Source: Sisyra terminalis
Taxonomy: Eukaryota; Arthropoda; Insecta; Neuroptera; Sisyridae
Length of the DNA stretch: 64,000 nucleotides
Assembly: GCA_958496175.1 (NCBI GenBank)
Contig: OY292276.1
Span: 20,292,001-20,356,000 of the forward strand
Direction: 5' to 3'
Part shown: piece after piece, positions 10,739-21,267 of the stretch
How the letters are laid out: the number at the start of each line of letters is the position of its first letter
Position numbering within the stretch: the first letter of the stretch is position 1
Program-made: the position numbers and the translations under genes
The notes under the pieces: generated by a model
Seen by the model: the letters and a program-made list of their open reading frames with translations, nothing else
Database searches by the model: none
What the model was told of the DNA's origin: nothing

Positions 10739-11569
10739 CAGTAATTCCTACTATAATACGGTTGATTACTTTCGCGTTGTAGTAAAAAGCGTTGGACAAG
10801 TATTCTCGCATAACGCGCTCATATGAAGGGATGCAAGTGATGCATCGATTTTTTCAATCGATACGTCGTTCATAAATATCGATATTTTAACATCGATGCT
10901 GAAATCGAAAACATCGATGATACATCGTTCTTCATGAGTGATGTTTTATGAACGATATCTTATCATAGCACCCCACAGTCTCGTTCATGATCTATAGTTA
11001 TACACATAAACAAATATCTCACTCAGTCACAGTAAATTTGTGAACTCCGTCAATTTATAATACAACGTGTGAGATTATAAACTAACGGTAGATTAGGTTA
11101 AATTAAATTGAAATCTCACGATTTTAAATTAATATATTAATTTATAATTAAAAATTTTAATTTTAATTATATAAATTTTATTTATATAATTAGTATATTA
11201 TTTAAAATCTATATTATATAAATATAATTCATTGATGGTAAAAATCATTGAAATAAAATCAATATATCGATCATAAACTTCGATGTTTTTTTGAGCAATG
11301 TTGCATTCCTACTCATATGATCCCATATAACGCGTTATACACAAACGATTCACGTTTAACTTTTTCCATTAATTTAAATACTAAGCAAAAATTAAGTAAT
11401 GAACGAAGTATATACGTTTTGCTAAAATTAAACAAGGAACTTTTTCAATATAAACTTATTCCTACATACAGATATATAACGTGAGAAATCTTTGTATTAT
11501 GCGAGGGAGATAAAATCACGTGTTATGAAAACACGTTATATGAGTACCGTATTTTAGGGGAAATAACTG
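10739..11569. mobile_element. pogo/Tigger-like miniature element, split by an hAT element
   Basis: The ends are CAGTAATTCCTACTATAATA and, reverse-complemented, CAGTTATTTCCCCTAAAATA, both continuing into CGG. TA dinucleotides flank both sides (10737-10738 and 11570-11571), as in Tc1/mariner-superfamily insertions. The interior carries repeated CGCATAACGCG-type motifs, as in pogo-like elements. The hAT element at 10827-11311 lies inside and adds about 490 bp. There is no transposase frame. Confidence 0.65.
10827..11311. mobile_element. hAT-like element with ATCGAT-rich palindromic interior
   Basis: The left end is AGGGATGCAAGTG and the reverse-complemented right end is TAGGAATGCAACATTG. Identical CTCATATGA copies flank it (10818-10826 and 11312-11320), consistent with an 8-9 bp hAT target duplication. 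The interior has many ATCGAT palindromes on both sides, so single strands could fold extensively. It is non-coding and inserted into the pogo-like element. Confidence 0.7.
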
Positions 11570-13370
11570 TATATTTAAATGAGGCAATTGTAGCGCTTAT
11601 TTATGATTATCGCCTTTATTTTAAATTTTGCAACAGTAAACGGACTATAACCGATGGCAGATTCCATACTTGTCTATGCAGGTGCTTTTACAGCTAAATT
11701 AATTTCATTGTTTATTTAATTTTCTAATAACTATCTTAGCCAAATTTTCATGTATACGTTCTTGTTCCATTCGTAGTTATTAGATAATATGATCAACTTA
11801 TTTTACACCCATAATTTAATGTGCTTACAACAGAAATATATTTAATAATTCCTTATTATTAGAACTCTTTGTAATAATAATACTCATATGATTAGTACAG
11901 CAACTAATATCAGTTATTTTTCATTCACAGTAAAAAAATGAATGAAATGATATATAGTATGTACGACAATTGCCTTATTTGAGTAGGTATAGTATGTAGA
12001 GTGACATCATAAAAATCGTTTCTTGAACAACTTTGTAAATTTGATCCTTAAAAATTTATTTCTAACGGAAAAATCGACTTTCGAGTAAAAATAGGATCAT
12101 TTTGTTAATCGTTTCCCAAAAAGGGCTGAACACATTAAGAGTGTGCATTATTCCGAATCGATATGCAATGGTATTAATTCTCGCCATATATTATGCATAT
12201 TGTACACTGGTTCCAACCATCAAAACTTGAACCTTGATATTTTTAACTCATTCTATTAGTTGTGATTAAAAATATGACAAAAAGCCACATAAACTCGTAA
12301 ACTGTATGTCTAGTAGGAAAAATGAGCTTCTTATAAAGACTAAAAAATATATTTAAAAAAAAATCGTTATCTCCAATTACTTTTCTGATATAACATCAAA
12401 GCCGTACCGTGACAGAGAACCCAACTAAAGGCTCATTTGTTGATAGTTATATAGACCATTTTGATTATTTTTTTTTACGATTTTTTATTCCTTCAACCAT
12501 CAAAAATTACTTCTCAAATCGGAATGATGCGTATTCGTGACAACTCACCCTACCTAGTTGTATTATTATTAGTTATTCTTGTATTTTCAGTTAGATAAAC
12601 AAATTCAAATTTACATTAACTATTTTTTTGAGAAAAATTTATTTATATTATCTTCCTTTCCAAAGATGAAAAGCGAAATTTAACAGAATCTACTTTATAT
12701 CGCACATAAAGTAAAACTATTTACAATTACTGGCAATGGTCGGTCAACACAAGTTATCTTCATTTTTAAAATCAAACATTAAATTTTTAAGTTTTGAGAG
12801 GAATGTTTACATTGAAAAATTCTGTTAAAATTGCTTTTTTTAAATATGCATAAAAACAATTTATTCTTAAGCTACAATACCAAGAAAGCATACATAAACA
12901 TATTTTTTTTTTGGATTCTAATCCTGCATCAGAATCTTAAAACGATATCTAATAATAGGAAGTTAAACACAATATGGTACATTCGTACATACATGTAAGT
13001 GTAAAATATAAATACGTGCATATGTCAACGTTAAAATATATCGAAAGCGACGCTGAAACTAATGCAACAACTGTAAAATAAAATGTATATGTTTTAAAAC
13101 CGTCGATAAAAAAATACGTAAGATAGGAAATTATTAATTTCTACTTGTAAAACTCTCAAAATAATCATATAGTATATCAATTGATATTTCAAACTGTTTT
13201 TTTTTTAATTTACAATTGCATATTGACTTCTTTTATATTAAATTTAATTTATAAATAGAAAAATATGTATAGCAACTCTTCTTTTCTGATTGAATTCAAT
13301 TTCTTGTAATACCAAATTATTTATTATAAAAATTTAAAAACAAAATATAGAAATAATATCAAAAACTTAC
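11570..13370. other. AT-rich spacer, nothing identified
   Basis: I see no supported exon or repeat here. It may be part of the first intron of the putative minus-strand gene (13481 to 10047). Confidence 0.45.
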
Positions 13371-13481
13371 CGTTATGAAAATTTTAAACTATGAAAACTT
13401 TAATTTGTAATGTAAAGTGGTCAGCGTCTAACTAGTGTGCTAAGTAAAATTATATTCGACGCCTTGCGTCGGAGTCGAACT
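13371..13481 (-). promoter_or_regulatory. Putative transcription start and 5' untranslated exon
   Basis: On the minus strand, TCAGTT (13483-13478) matches the arthropod initiator, with A+1 at 13481. The 111 bases that follow contain no ATG and end at a good donor, ACG|GTAAGT (GT at 13370-13369). Local GC is higher than in the flanks. No TATA box was seen at about -30. This fits a noncoding first exon, possibly spliced to the signal-peptide exon ending at 10047 through a 3.3 kb intron. The acceptor in front of that exon is weak, so the link is an inference. Confidence 0.35.
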
Positions 13482-14067
13482 GAATCGATGATAATCGAGC
13501 TCTTCCGAACTAAAGTACATCGACGCTTTAAACAAATCTCTAGCACTCTAGCAGTTTAAAATACTTTTTTAAAAGTAGACTATTAGTTCCGTTGGAAAAT
13601 CAGACATATTTTTTTACATGCGAAACAATTATATAAATACATATTGAGGATATGTGCAATAGAATGATATGATTTATCGCAATAATATATTGAAACGAAT
13701 AAATGGTTCAATGCATTTTAAAATAACATTCAAATTTTATTTCAGTTGCCGGCATTGTTATAAAAATATCATTACTTAATTAAATATGTTAATGACTAAA
13801 TAAATATTTGTTTTCTTACTTTGGTTGGTTATCTAATTATTTGAAGCCACTCAAACTATTTGTTTGGTATTGTTTGATTTTTCTTATATTCTTTGGAACA
13901 GCTAACTGGGATTGGATCACCTCTTTCCTTTGCAATTAACAGCCATCTTTTCTCTTTGTATATATTGCATAACATCATAACTTAAATGACTGCAATATTA
14001 TAATAATTTGTTCTCCGACATTAAAGTGAATTTCGGCCTTTCTATTAGTTTCGACTGGAACCAAAAT

Positions 14068-14527
14068 AAAAACTTCCTTTTGAGATAACGTTTATGTATT
14101 TATTTATTTTTGATACATGTTGCTTAATAACATACAAATAAAAGCGCAATAAACCCATATTATTAAATATATAAACATACGTTATAAATTTGGTTGTTGA
14201 AAAGGGGACCAATTAATTATATAACATATTACATTACGCCGAAGTCATTGTTCTAATGGAAATAGTTTTCTCAATTTAAACTGAAACTTCCTTTTTGGAC
14301 AATTTTTTTGCTTATTTATTTTTGGTTAATTATTTTGTAATATATGGCTACTTTTTAACTTATTAAACATAAGCGTTTGCAAGTAAAAATAATACTAGCT
14401 GGAATCAATAGGTACAATCTAATTGGTTGTTGAAATAAGAGCACATACAGCACATATATCAAAATATTTAATACTACGTGGTTATAATATACTATAGTTA
14501 ATTAAATAAATTGGTAGTTGAATATAA
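14068..14527 (+). repeat. Degenerate tandem repeat, about 215-230 bp unit
   Basis: Two diverged units can be aligned by AAACTTCCTTTT, then TTATTTATTTTTG, then TTGGTTGTTGAAA (about 14190 and 14423). A third fragment, TTGGTAGTTGAATA, lies at about 14509. The array ends where the fold-back element starts. It is non-coding. Confidence 0.4.
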
Positions 14528-14529
14528 TA

Positions 14530-15668
14530 GGCCTAAAAACATATCCTATAGTAATTTTTTTTCGAAAAATTTTTAGCCGAAATTCCGAAAAATCGCAAAA
14601 ATTGGCTAAAAGTTTGGTGATTTTTTTCACTTTTTTCGTTTTTTACGAATACTATCGATCGTAGGTTAACGATAGTAAGCTCATTCGATAGCGCTTAAAT
14701 TATTCTATCGATTGATGCCAAGTATGCCCCGAAAAACTTTAAGTGGATTTTTTTTTTTACTTTTTCAGAAATTTAAACTCCACCACCAAATGATCGTCGA
14801 TTTTATAAAAAATTTGTCGAATTTATCGATGAAATTCGCATCATAGAAGCATTATGTTACGATCGAAGCGAATATCGAAAAATATTTTCACTTTTCGATA
14901 CCCTTAATCTAATCGCAGTTTGATACCAGTTTCATCGAAAAATTCGATTGAAATATTACAATTTGAAGATATTAAGCAATTAACGTAACGCTAATGAAAT
15001 GTGAAATACTTTTTACTTAAACAAGGACGATAGATCTCAAAATGTTGTCATGTTTTTATACAATTTTTCCGATCTTAACACGGAAAACCTATAGTTAAGT
15101 TTTCCCGAAAAATTCCATGAAAAACGTTTTGGTGAAAAAATTTTCCTGGAATTTTCGGGAAATATTTCCTCCAAAGCAGCTCCATATGACGTTTGGAAAA
15201 GTTGTTGAATAAAATTGTGACATTTTAAGGTCCTTTATCCTTTTTTCAACAAAACAAATTTGTATTTAAATAGCATTAGCTCGCATAATAGGTGAATTTT
15301 AAAAATCGAAAAAACATAAATGACATCGAACAGTTGAGATATTTTTCAATGTATGTTTCGATCGTAACGTAATGTAGCTATGGTGTGATTTCATCGGTAA
15401 ATTCGACAAAAAATATTCCCGAAAAATTCATATAATCGACGAGCCATTTGGTCGAAGATTTGAAATATCTGAAACGATGAAAAAAAAGTTTTTCCCCTTG
15501 AGCTTTTCCGAAACAATTAACCTACGATCGATAGTTTTCATAATATTCGTCGATAAAGCTGAAAAAAGAGTAAAATTTGGCCAATTTTTCAGAATTTTTC
15601 GGATTTTGCCCGAAAAATTTCCTCCAAAAAATTAAAAAATTCAATATAAGGATATGATTTTTAGGCTT
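14530..15668. mobile_element. Large fold-back element with ~330-bp inverted arms
   Basis: The left arm (14530 to about 14890) and right arm (about 15330 to 15668) are imperfect inverted copies. Shared blocks in matching order are GCCTAAAAACATATCC, then CCGAAAAAT..AAAAATTGGC, ACTATCGATCGTAGGTTAA, CCCGAAAAACTT-like, ATGATCGTCGATT-like, TTGTCGAATTTATCGATGAA and TTACGATCGAA. The ~440-bp centre has further TTTTTCGA-type motifs. No coding frame and no target duplication could be fixed. A short related block lies at about 16130-16240 (GACATCG..ACTTAAGATATTTTTC). Confidence 0.6.
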
Positions 15669-16585
15669 CCCGTTGCGTTACCAAGCCGTTCTAAAATATC
15701 CTATATCACAAAAATTGAAAATTCGATGTCCTCCCTCCCATCTTTCGAGGATTTTTTTTCCGCTTAAAATTGAGTGACGTCACATATTGAGTGAACAAAA
15801 AAAAATTATAGCTACCTGATCAATCCATTTCCACATTTCCAACCCCGAAAGATTGGAAACTAATCAATCGAATATTTTGACGATGAAAAGTCTGGAATCA
15901 AGTATTAATGTTAATTAGTGATAATGATTACCCCCTCGAGATTCAAACCACGGCACCTTGGCACCATGGCACGAGCAGCGGCGACCATCACGATTCGGCT
16001 TTAGATGATATATGTAAATGACGTTAAAACTCATATATAAACAATTCTTATGAGATTTGTAGAAAATTGAAAAATGTTTTCGATCGAAATAATTAGAATT
16101 TCCCGATTATATTGTATGTCAATAGAATTTCATAATAAAGTAAAATTTTGAATATAAAAAAATCGATTAATGACATCGTAAACTTAAGATATTTTTCGAT
16201 AATGGCATTTATCGTATTATTCGATAATTCATCGAAAAACATTGTACCTTCCTTACCTATTATAACGTTGTATTAATTTATCTTTTCTATGTATTCTAAC
16301 TGTAAAAAAAATCTGAAAACACAAAATTCAAAGGGATGGGTGATGCAAATCGAATTGAAACAATGAATTCTAATAAAATAAATTTATTAATGTTAAATAT
16401 TCAATAAAATATATACAATAAAACAATAACAGTTATTTAGTAATTTATAACTGTTTATATAAATTATGTAAAAGAATCAATTGTTACAATCTTATAGAAA
16501 TATCAAGTTAATAAAAAGGGTTTCATTTTTCTGATATTTCGATTGTTTATCACTTTAACCACTTTTTCACTTTACGTTCACTGAT
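15669..16585. other. Spacer with a fragment related to the fold-back element
   Basis: It contains about 16130-16240, which resembles the inner arm of the adjacent fold-back element, and a GC-richer patch at 15930-16010 (CACCTTGGCACCATGG) with no coding frame. No gene was seen. Confidence 0.4.
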
Positions 16586-16792
16586 TTATTGAAACACTAT
16601 TTGCACCACTAATTGTTGTAATAAATCCATTCGTGTTCTTCTTGGTAGAAAACCAATTGTGGAAATGATATCCTTAAGAAATTTGACTGAAGATTCTCGA
16701 ATGATCCGCATCCATTCTTCAGACGTCCATTTGGAAATGATGAACAATTCAAATCCATTGAATAATTCTCTAATGTTTTCGGTCAGCTTCAT
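16586..16792 (-). CDS. Small hypothetical protein, 68 codons, uncertain
   Basis: From the first in-frame ATG (16792) the frame runs 68 codons to a TAA. The translation is helix-rich and coding-like: TENIRELFNGFELFI, SKWTSEEWMRIIRESSV, then PRRTRMDLLQQLVVQ. Upstream on the same strand, a TTTATTTTTACAG acceptor and a GTAAGTG donor bound a possible noncoding exon (16927-16852). No acceptor keeps that ATG if the intron is removed, so the model is incomplete. It could be a last exon, a small gene or a piece of a transposon. No homologue is recognised. Confidence 0.25.
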   Translation of the reverse strand: MKLTENIRELFNGFELFIISKWTSEEWMRIIRESSVKFLKDIISTIGFLPRRTRMDLLQQLVVQIVFQ

Positions 16793-17099
16793 TTGTAGTG
16801 AAAAATTCAATTAAAACAATATTTACAAATTTCAATAACACAAGCACTTACTAAACATTTATCCCCCAAAAGGATGATTAAGCTCCAACAAAACTGCCCT
16901 TATCCGCAATTTTCAGGTAAGTTGAATCTGTAAAAATAAAGTGATTTAAATTAATAAAACAAATCATACGTTCAATTTATATCAAATTGAGAACTAGTGG
17001 ACTTATGGCCGCAGCCCAATTACATCCTGAATAAATGGTTGCCTAACTACTACAATATGTAAAAAAACAGGTAATCACTGGGATCGCATTTCCAAATAA

Positions 17100-18520
17100 G
17101 GGTAACTTTTTTCAATGACTTAGAAAATAGGACCCATACGTGAATTGAAATATGATTTTTTTTGTCCTGTATACAAAATGTAGTAATGAGGAAAAAATTT
17201 TATCTTGGGGGCAAAACGACACTCGCTATATCCTTTCAAAGGATTAAAAAGAACAATTTTCAAGTGCGTTAAAAGGATATAAGTAATGGTTTTTTCACTG
17301 AAATTGAACAGAATATTTAAGACTAAATCATTCCTTAACTAACCGCATAAAAAGAATCTGCATTTAATGGCTAGATCTCTGAGAAATAGAAACGGGAAGT
17401 TAAGGAGGTGAAAAAGCATGCACTAAAGTACACCTAAAAATTGGTAGTTTTCAAGGAAGCACTTTTCCTTATAAGGACACATTAAATATATGAATTATAA
17501 AAAAAAGCCTATTAGTAGTAATGTGAATTTTTTTTTCTCCTGTGTGCAAAAGGGCACACAGTTTCAAAAAGGACAATTTTCAAGTGCGTTAAAAGAATAT
17601 AAGGGATGGTTTTTTCAGTGAAATTGAACATAATATTTAAGACTAAATCATCCCTTAACTAACCGCATAAAAAGTATCTGTATTTAGTGGCTAGATCCCT
17701 GAGAAATAGAAACGGGAACTTACGGAAGTGAAAAAGCATGCACTAAAGTACACATTAAAATTGGTCTTTCTCAAAGGGGAACTTTTTCTTATAAGGACAT
17801 ACTTTATAAACGGATAATAAAACAATATCTTTTCGTGAGTAGTAATGTGAAAAATTTTTTGTTCTGTATGCAAAAGGACACCCGCAATATTCTTTCAAAG
17901 TTTCAAAAAGGACAATTTTCAAGTGCGTTAAAAGAAAATAAGGGATGGTTTTTTTCGCTGAAATTGAAAAGAATATTTTGGAATGAATCATCCTTAACGT
18001 TATCGCATAAAAATAATTTTCATTTATTGACTAGATCCTTGGAAAATCAAACGGAAAGTTAGTGAGGTGAAAATGCATGCACCAAATTTGCCCTAAAATT
18101 GGACGTTTTCGAGGGGTGACTTATCATTATAGGAAGCCTATTTTATCTACGGAATATAATACAATGCCCTTACGTGAGTTGTGAAATTTATTTTATTTTG
18201 TTTACAATAGGACACCCGCAAAATCGTTTTAAAGTATCAAAAATGACAATTTTTAAGCGCATAAAAAGGATATAAAGAATGGTTTTCGCTGAAATTGAGC
18301 TTAAGATTTTAACATCCATAACGGCATTACAGAAAAACAATATGCATTTCATAGCTAGATTCTTGGGAAATTAAAACAGGAAGTTAAGTAGTTGAAAATG
18401 CATGCACCAAATTGGCCCAAAAATTTTTTTTACGAGGGGTGAATCTTCATTATATAGGATTTTTTTTTTGCTGAAATTCAGCAGAATATTTTAGACTCAA
18501 TTATCCTTAACGATAAGCTT
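17100..18520 (+). repeat. Tandem repeat, four ~320-375 bp units plus a fragment
   Basis: The block CAATTTTCAAGTGCGTTAAA starts at 17253, 17574 and 17913, with a diverged copy at 18247, so spacings are 321, 339 and 334 bases. Each unit also has an ACTGAAATTGAA block, AATATTT-AAGACTAAATCAT, TTAACTAACCGCATAAAAA, TGGCTAGAT, a GAAGTTAAGGAGGTGAAAA-like block and TGCATGCACTAAA. A final partial unit (about 18460-18520) starts at GCTGAAATTCAGCAGAATAT. Divergence rises toward the 3' side. The open frames here change from unit to unit and are not genes. It behaves like a small local satellite. Confidence 0.8.
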
Positions 18521-18565
18521 TTTATTTTTCAATCATTCTATACATCTATGCCACAATTGTGGGCC

Positions 18566-19212
18566 TTGGTGTAAGAACCAGGTAAGTCCCAACTGGTAAA
18601 CTTTTGATAAGAGCCAAATGAAACAAAATAAGACACGTGAAAAATCCTGATAACATTCATTAAACCTAATAAGTAAACTTGATCAAATTATTATTAATTA
18701 TCTTGCATATTAAACAATGTTTAATAATTACTTAGAAATACAAAAAAATGCAAAAATAAAATAATAATTCCTAACAATGCTTCTCTCATTATATCATTCT
18801 GAAAAGAGCGCTTCGTAATCTGTTGATGATTCTTGGTTTTCCTTTGTTTCCGAATTAATATTTTTCTAAAACTGGAATTCTAATATTGACAAATATTTTA
18901 AGATATATTTTAAGATGTCCTTCAATTTGGCATCCTGCATTCTTAAATTTTCTAAGTACAATGAGTATGTTTTTGAACTTGGAAGGGAAATCATGACGTT
19001 GGCTTTTTTTTCACGAAAAAATCAATAGAACCAATATCTGAAGCATTTTTGGATAGTTTTATTACGTCCAAAAAAGATGTTTTGAACTCCAAAATTCTGT
19101 ATTTGCTGATCTTCAACTTCGTAACAAAAGCTAAAGGCTTTTTTAAGTATTGATTATCAAAAAAAAGTTTAAATATTAAGGTAAATCTGGACATACCTGG
19201 TTTTTGCACCAA
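18566..19212. mobile_element. 647-bp element with 25-bp inverted ends
   Basis: The left end reads TTGGTGTAAGAACCAGGTAA followed by GTCC. The reverse complement of the right end reads TTGGTGCAAAAACCAGGTAT followed by GTCC. The interior is AT-rich, and a 73-codon minus-strand frame in it has no recognisable domain. No target duplication was identified, so the class is open. Confidence 0.5.
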
Positions 19213-19291
19213 CGTATAACAGATTTTTATTGGCTAACGATGTTGCCTTTTCTACATTATTTGCGACGCAGGACAATGCTATCAACGCTAT

Positions 19292-19588
19292 CAAGAACGG
19301 ATTTAAGGGGGTCACGGGGGCACGTGCTCCTCCCCCCGGGTATTTTTGTGTACTGTGGATATTCCATCACATGATGGTTCATACCAGTTCATACATAGAA
19401 GGAAATTAAATTATTAGAGTTCTTAAAATATATGAATAAAATAACAGAAAGAAAATTAGTAAAACTTAAGTCTACTTCTGGCTGGAATTGCGAATTTTTT
19501 TCGTTGCGTCCCTTTCACGCACTTGCAAATGAAAAATGATATTGTGCCCCCCCCCCCCCCCCAGAAAAAAATCCTGAATCCGCCCTTG
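19292..19588. mobile_element. hAT-like miniature element with a C-tract
   Basis: The left end is CAAGAACGGATTTAAGGGGG. The reverse complement of the right end is CAAGGGCGGATTCAGGAT, which resembles the CAGGGGCGGATCCAGG ends of many hAT families. It holds a 16-base C run (19547-19562) and a GC-rich left part (CACGTGCTCCTCCCCCCGGG). The flanks are too diverged to call a target duplication. Confidence 0.5.
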
Positions 19589-20260
19589 AGTGCTGATGTA
19601 ACATTTGTTCCTGATTTTTGCAACAATCGAAAGAGTTATGTGGTCTACAGTAAAAAATGCAATAAAAACAAAATTGAAAAATGTGGACTTATTTGGTTCT
19701 TATACCAAGGCCCTCAATGCCCTCAATTATCCATCATCCAATGTGGTTATCCTTGTCTTGCCTTAGATATTTAACAGCCCGTGGTTTGGCAAGTTTGGTG
19801 ACAAATGGTTGTATTTTCTATAGATAGATGGCACGATAGTCTGTTTACACGTGGTTGTCATGAATAGTCATAAAGATCAGGTTAATCGAAAAAAAATCGA
19901 ATGTATTAAATGGTAGGAAGAATCGGAAGAATAATAGAAATTTACAAACTGTACAACTTTGACCGTTTTACAAACTTTCTTAGTTTTCAATAGTAAACAT
20001 AAAAAGTCTTATTTGAGTCTTATTTAATATTTATTTAATGCTCGAATGAATGTTAATGCATCATACATCTATAATGTATTTTATATAGAAACTCTAACGT
20101 AATTGAAGTGGTTTTGTTATTTACACGAATTATTTAAGCACATGTTATACATGAGAATTGTTTCCTTGATCATCATTTACTAGTAAGCCAATTTTTACTG
20201 ATTTGGGAAACGAATGATATTTTATAGATCCTATCTTAATCATTTTAGAATCATTCAACT
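19589..20260. other. Upstream region of UTP11
   Basis: Intergenic. CATTTTAG at 20241-20248, just before the UTP11 start, looks like a splice acceptor, so the 5' untranslated region may contain an intron. No other feature was found. Confidence 0.4.
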
Positions 20261-20986
20261 ATGTCTTCGTGGAATAAAGCAGCGAAAGTTAACCAGAAAA
20301 CACACAAGGAACGTCATCAGCCGGAATCACGCAAAAAGCTTGGTTTATTAGAAAAACATTCTGACTATAAAAAGAGAGCAGAAGACTTTCAACAAAAACG
20401 GGATGCTATCAGACATTTGCGTCAACGAGCATTAAACAAAAATCCAGATGAATTCTATCATCATATGATAAATTCAAAAGTCACTAATGGGTTACATCAT
20501 GAGAAACCAAAAAAAGAAATAACACCTGAAGAAATAAAATTAATGAAAACGCAAGATGCAAAATATATTGCCCATAAACGAGTAATGGAAACGAAAAAAA
20601 TAAAGAAACTGCAATCTCAACTACATTTACTTGACGGTCCTAAACTAGCAGCAAACAAGCACACGTTTTTTGTGGAAACTAAAGAAGAATTGAAAAATTT
20701 TGATTTAGCTAAACGTCTAAATACCCATCCTGCCTTAGTAGATCATAAAATTAATCGACCAACTTTAGAAATGCTAGAAAAAATGGAATTCCAGCCGATA
20801 AGTAATAAACGAGCCGAAAAACAAAAACTGCAAGCTTACAAAGAATTAGAAAAGCGAATCGAAAGGGAACGAAAATTAGCACAAATTCAACGGAAATTAG
20901 AGGCGAAGAAAAGAAATAAAAATAAAAAGCTGAAAAAACGTAGTGACGGAAATTCTACCGTTTGGCTTTATGAAAGAAATAAATAA
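20261..20986 (+). CDS. UTP11: UTP11-like U3 small nucleolar RNA-associated protein 11
   Basis: This is a complete, single-exon protein of 241 residues, close to the family's usual ~250. UTP11 is a component of the small-subunit processome, which acts with U3 snoRNA in the nucleolus to process the 18S pre-rRNA. The conserved start is plain: WNKAAKVNQKTHKERHQPES, then RKKLGLLEKHSDYKKRAEDF, QKRDAIRHLRQRALNKNPDE and FYHHMI (about residues 4-70). The C-terminal third (about 200-235) is a highly charged K/R/E helix, as usual for the family. The ATG lies in the context CAACTATG. MIC19 follows on the same strand about 280 bases downstream. There are no frameshifts or missing blocks. Confidence 0.95.
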   Translation: MSSWNKAAKVNQKTHKERHQPESRKKLGLLEKHSDYKKRAEDFQQKRDAIRHLRQRALNKNPDEFYHHMINSKVTNGLHHEKPKKEITPEEIKLMKTQDAKYIAHKRVMETKKIKKLQSQLHLLDGPKLAANKHTFFVETKEELKNFDLAKRLNTHPALVDHKINRPTLEMLEKMEFQPISNKRAEKQKLQAYKELEKRIERERKLAQIQRKLEAKKRNKNKKLKKRSDGNSTVWLYERNK

Positions 20987-21045
20987 AATAATTTCCTTAG
21001 TTTTGAATTACCTAATGTATTTTTTGTAAAAAATTAAAAAAAGAT

Positions 21046-21051
21046 AATAAA
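21046..21051 (+). terminator. Polyadenylation signal of UTP11
   Basis: AATAAA lies 60 bases after the UTP11 stop codon, in AT-rich sequence. It leaves only about 215 bases before the MIC19 start codon. Confidence 0.6.
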
Positions 21052-21267
21052 ATTTTAAAAAACTTATTTGATCTTTTCAAATTGAAAGAATAAATTTTTG
21101 TTCATTTCATTCGGATAACCTTAATTTCAATAATGCTGCACATAGTTGTATAACCGCAGTCATTTTTGATAGATAGTCTAATTTCGACCATTTTTATGTA
21201 ATCGTATTATGGGACGTTTGGAATTTGACATCTGAAATATTTTTATTTATTATAAATTATTTTTATA

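Noticed and set aside
17691..18062. Three overlapping frames in both orientations
   Set aside because: They lie within the ~330-bp tandem repeat and are not kept from unit to unit.
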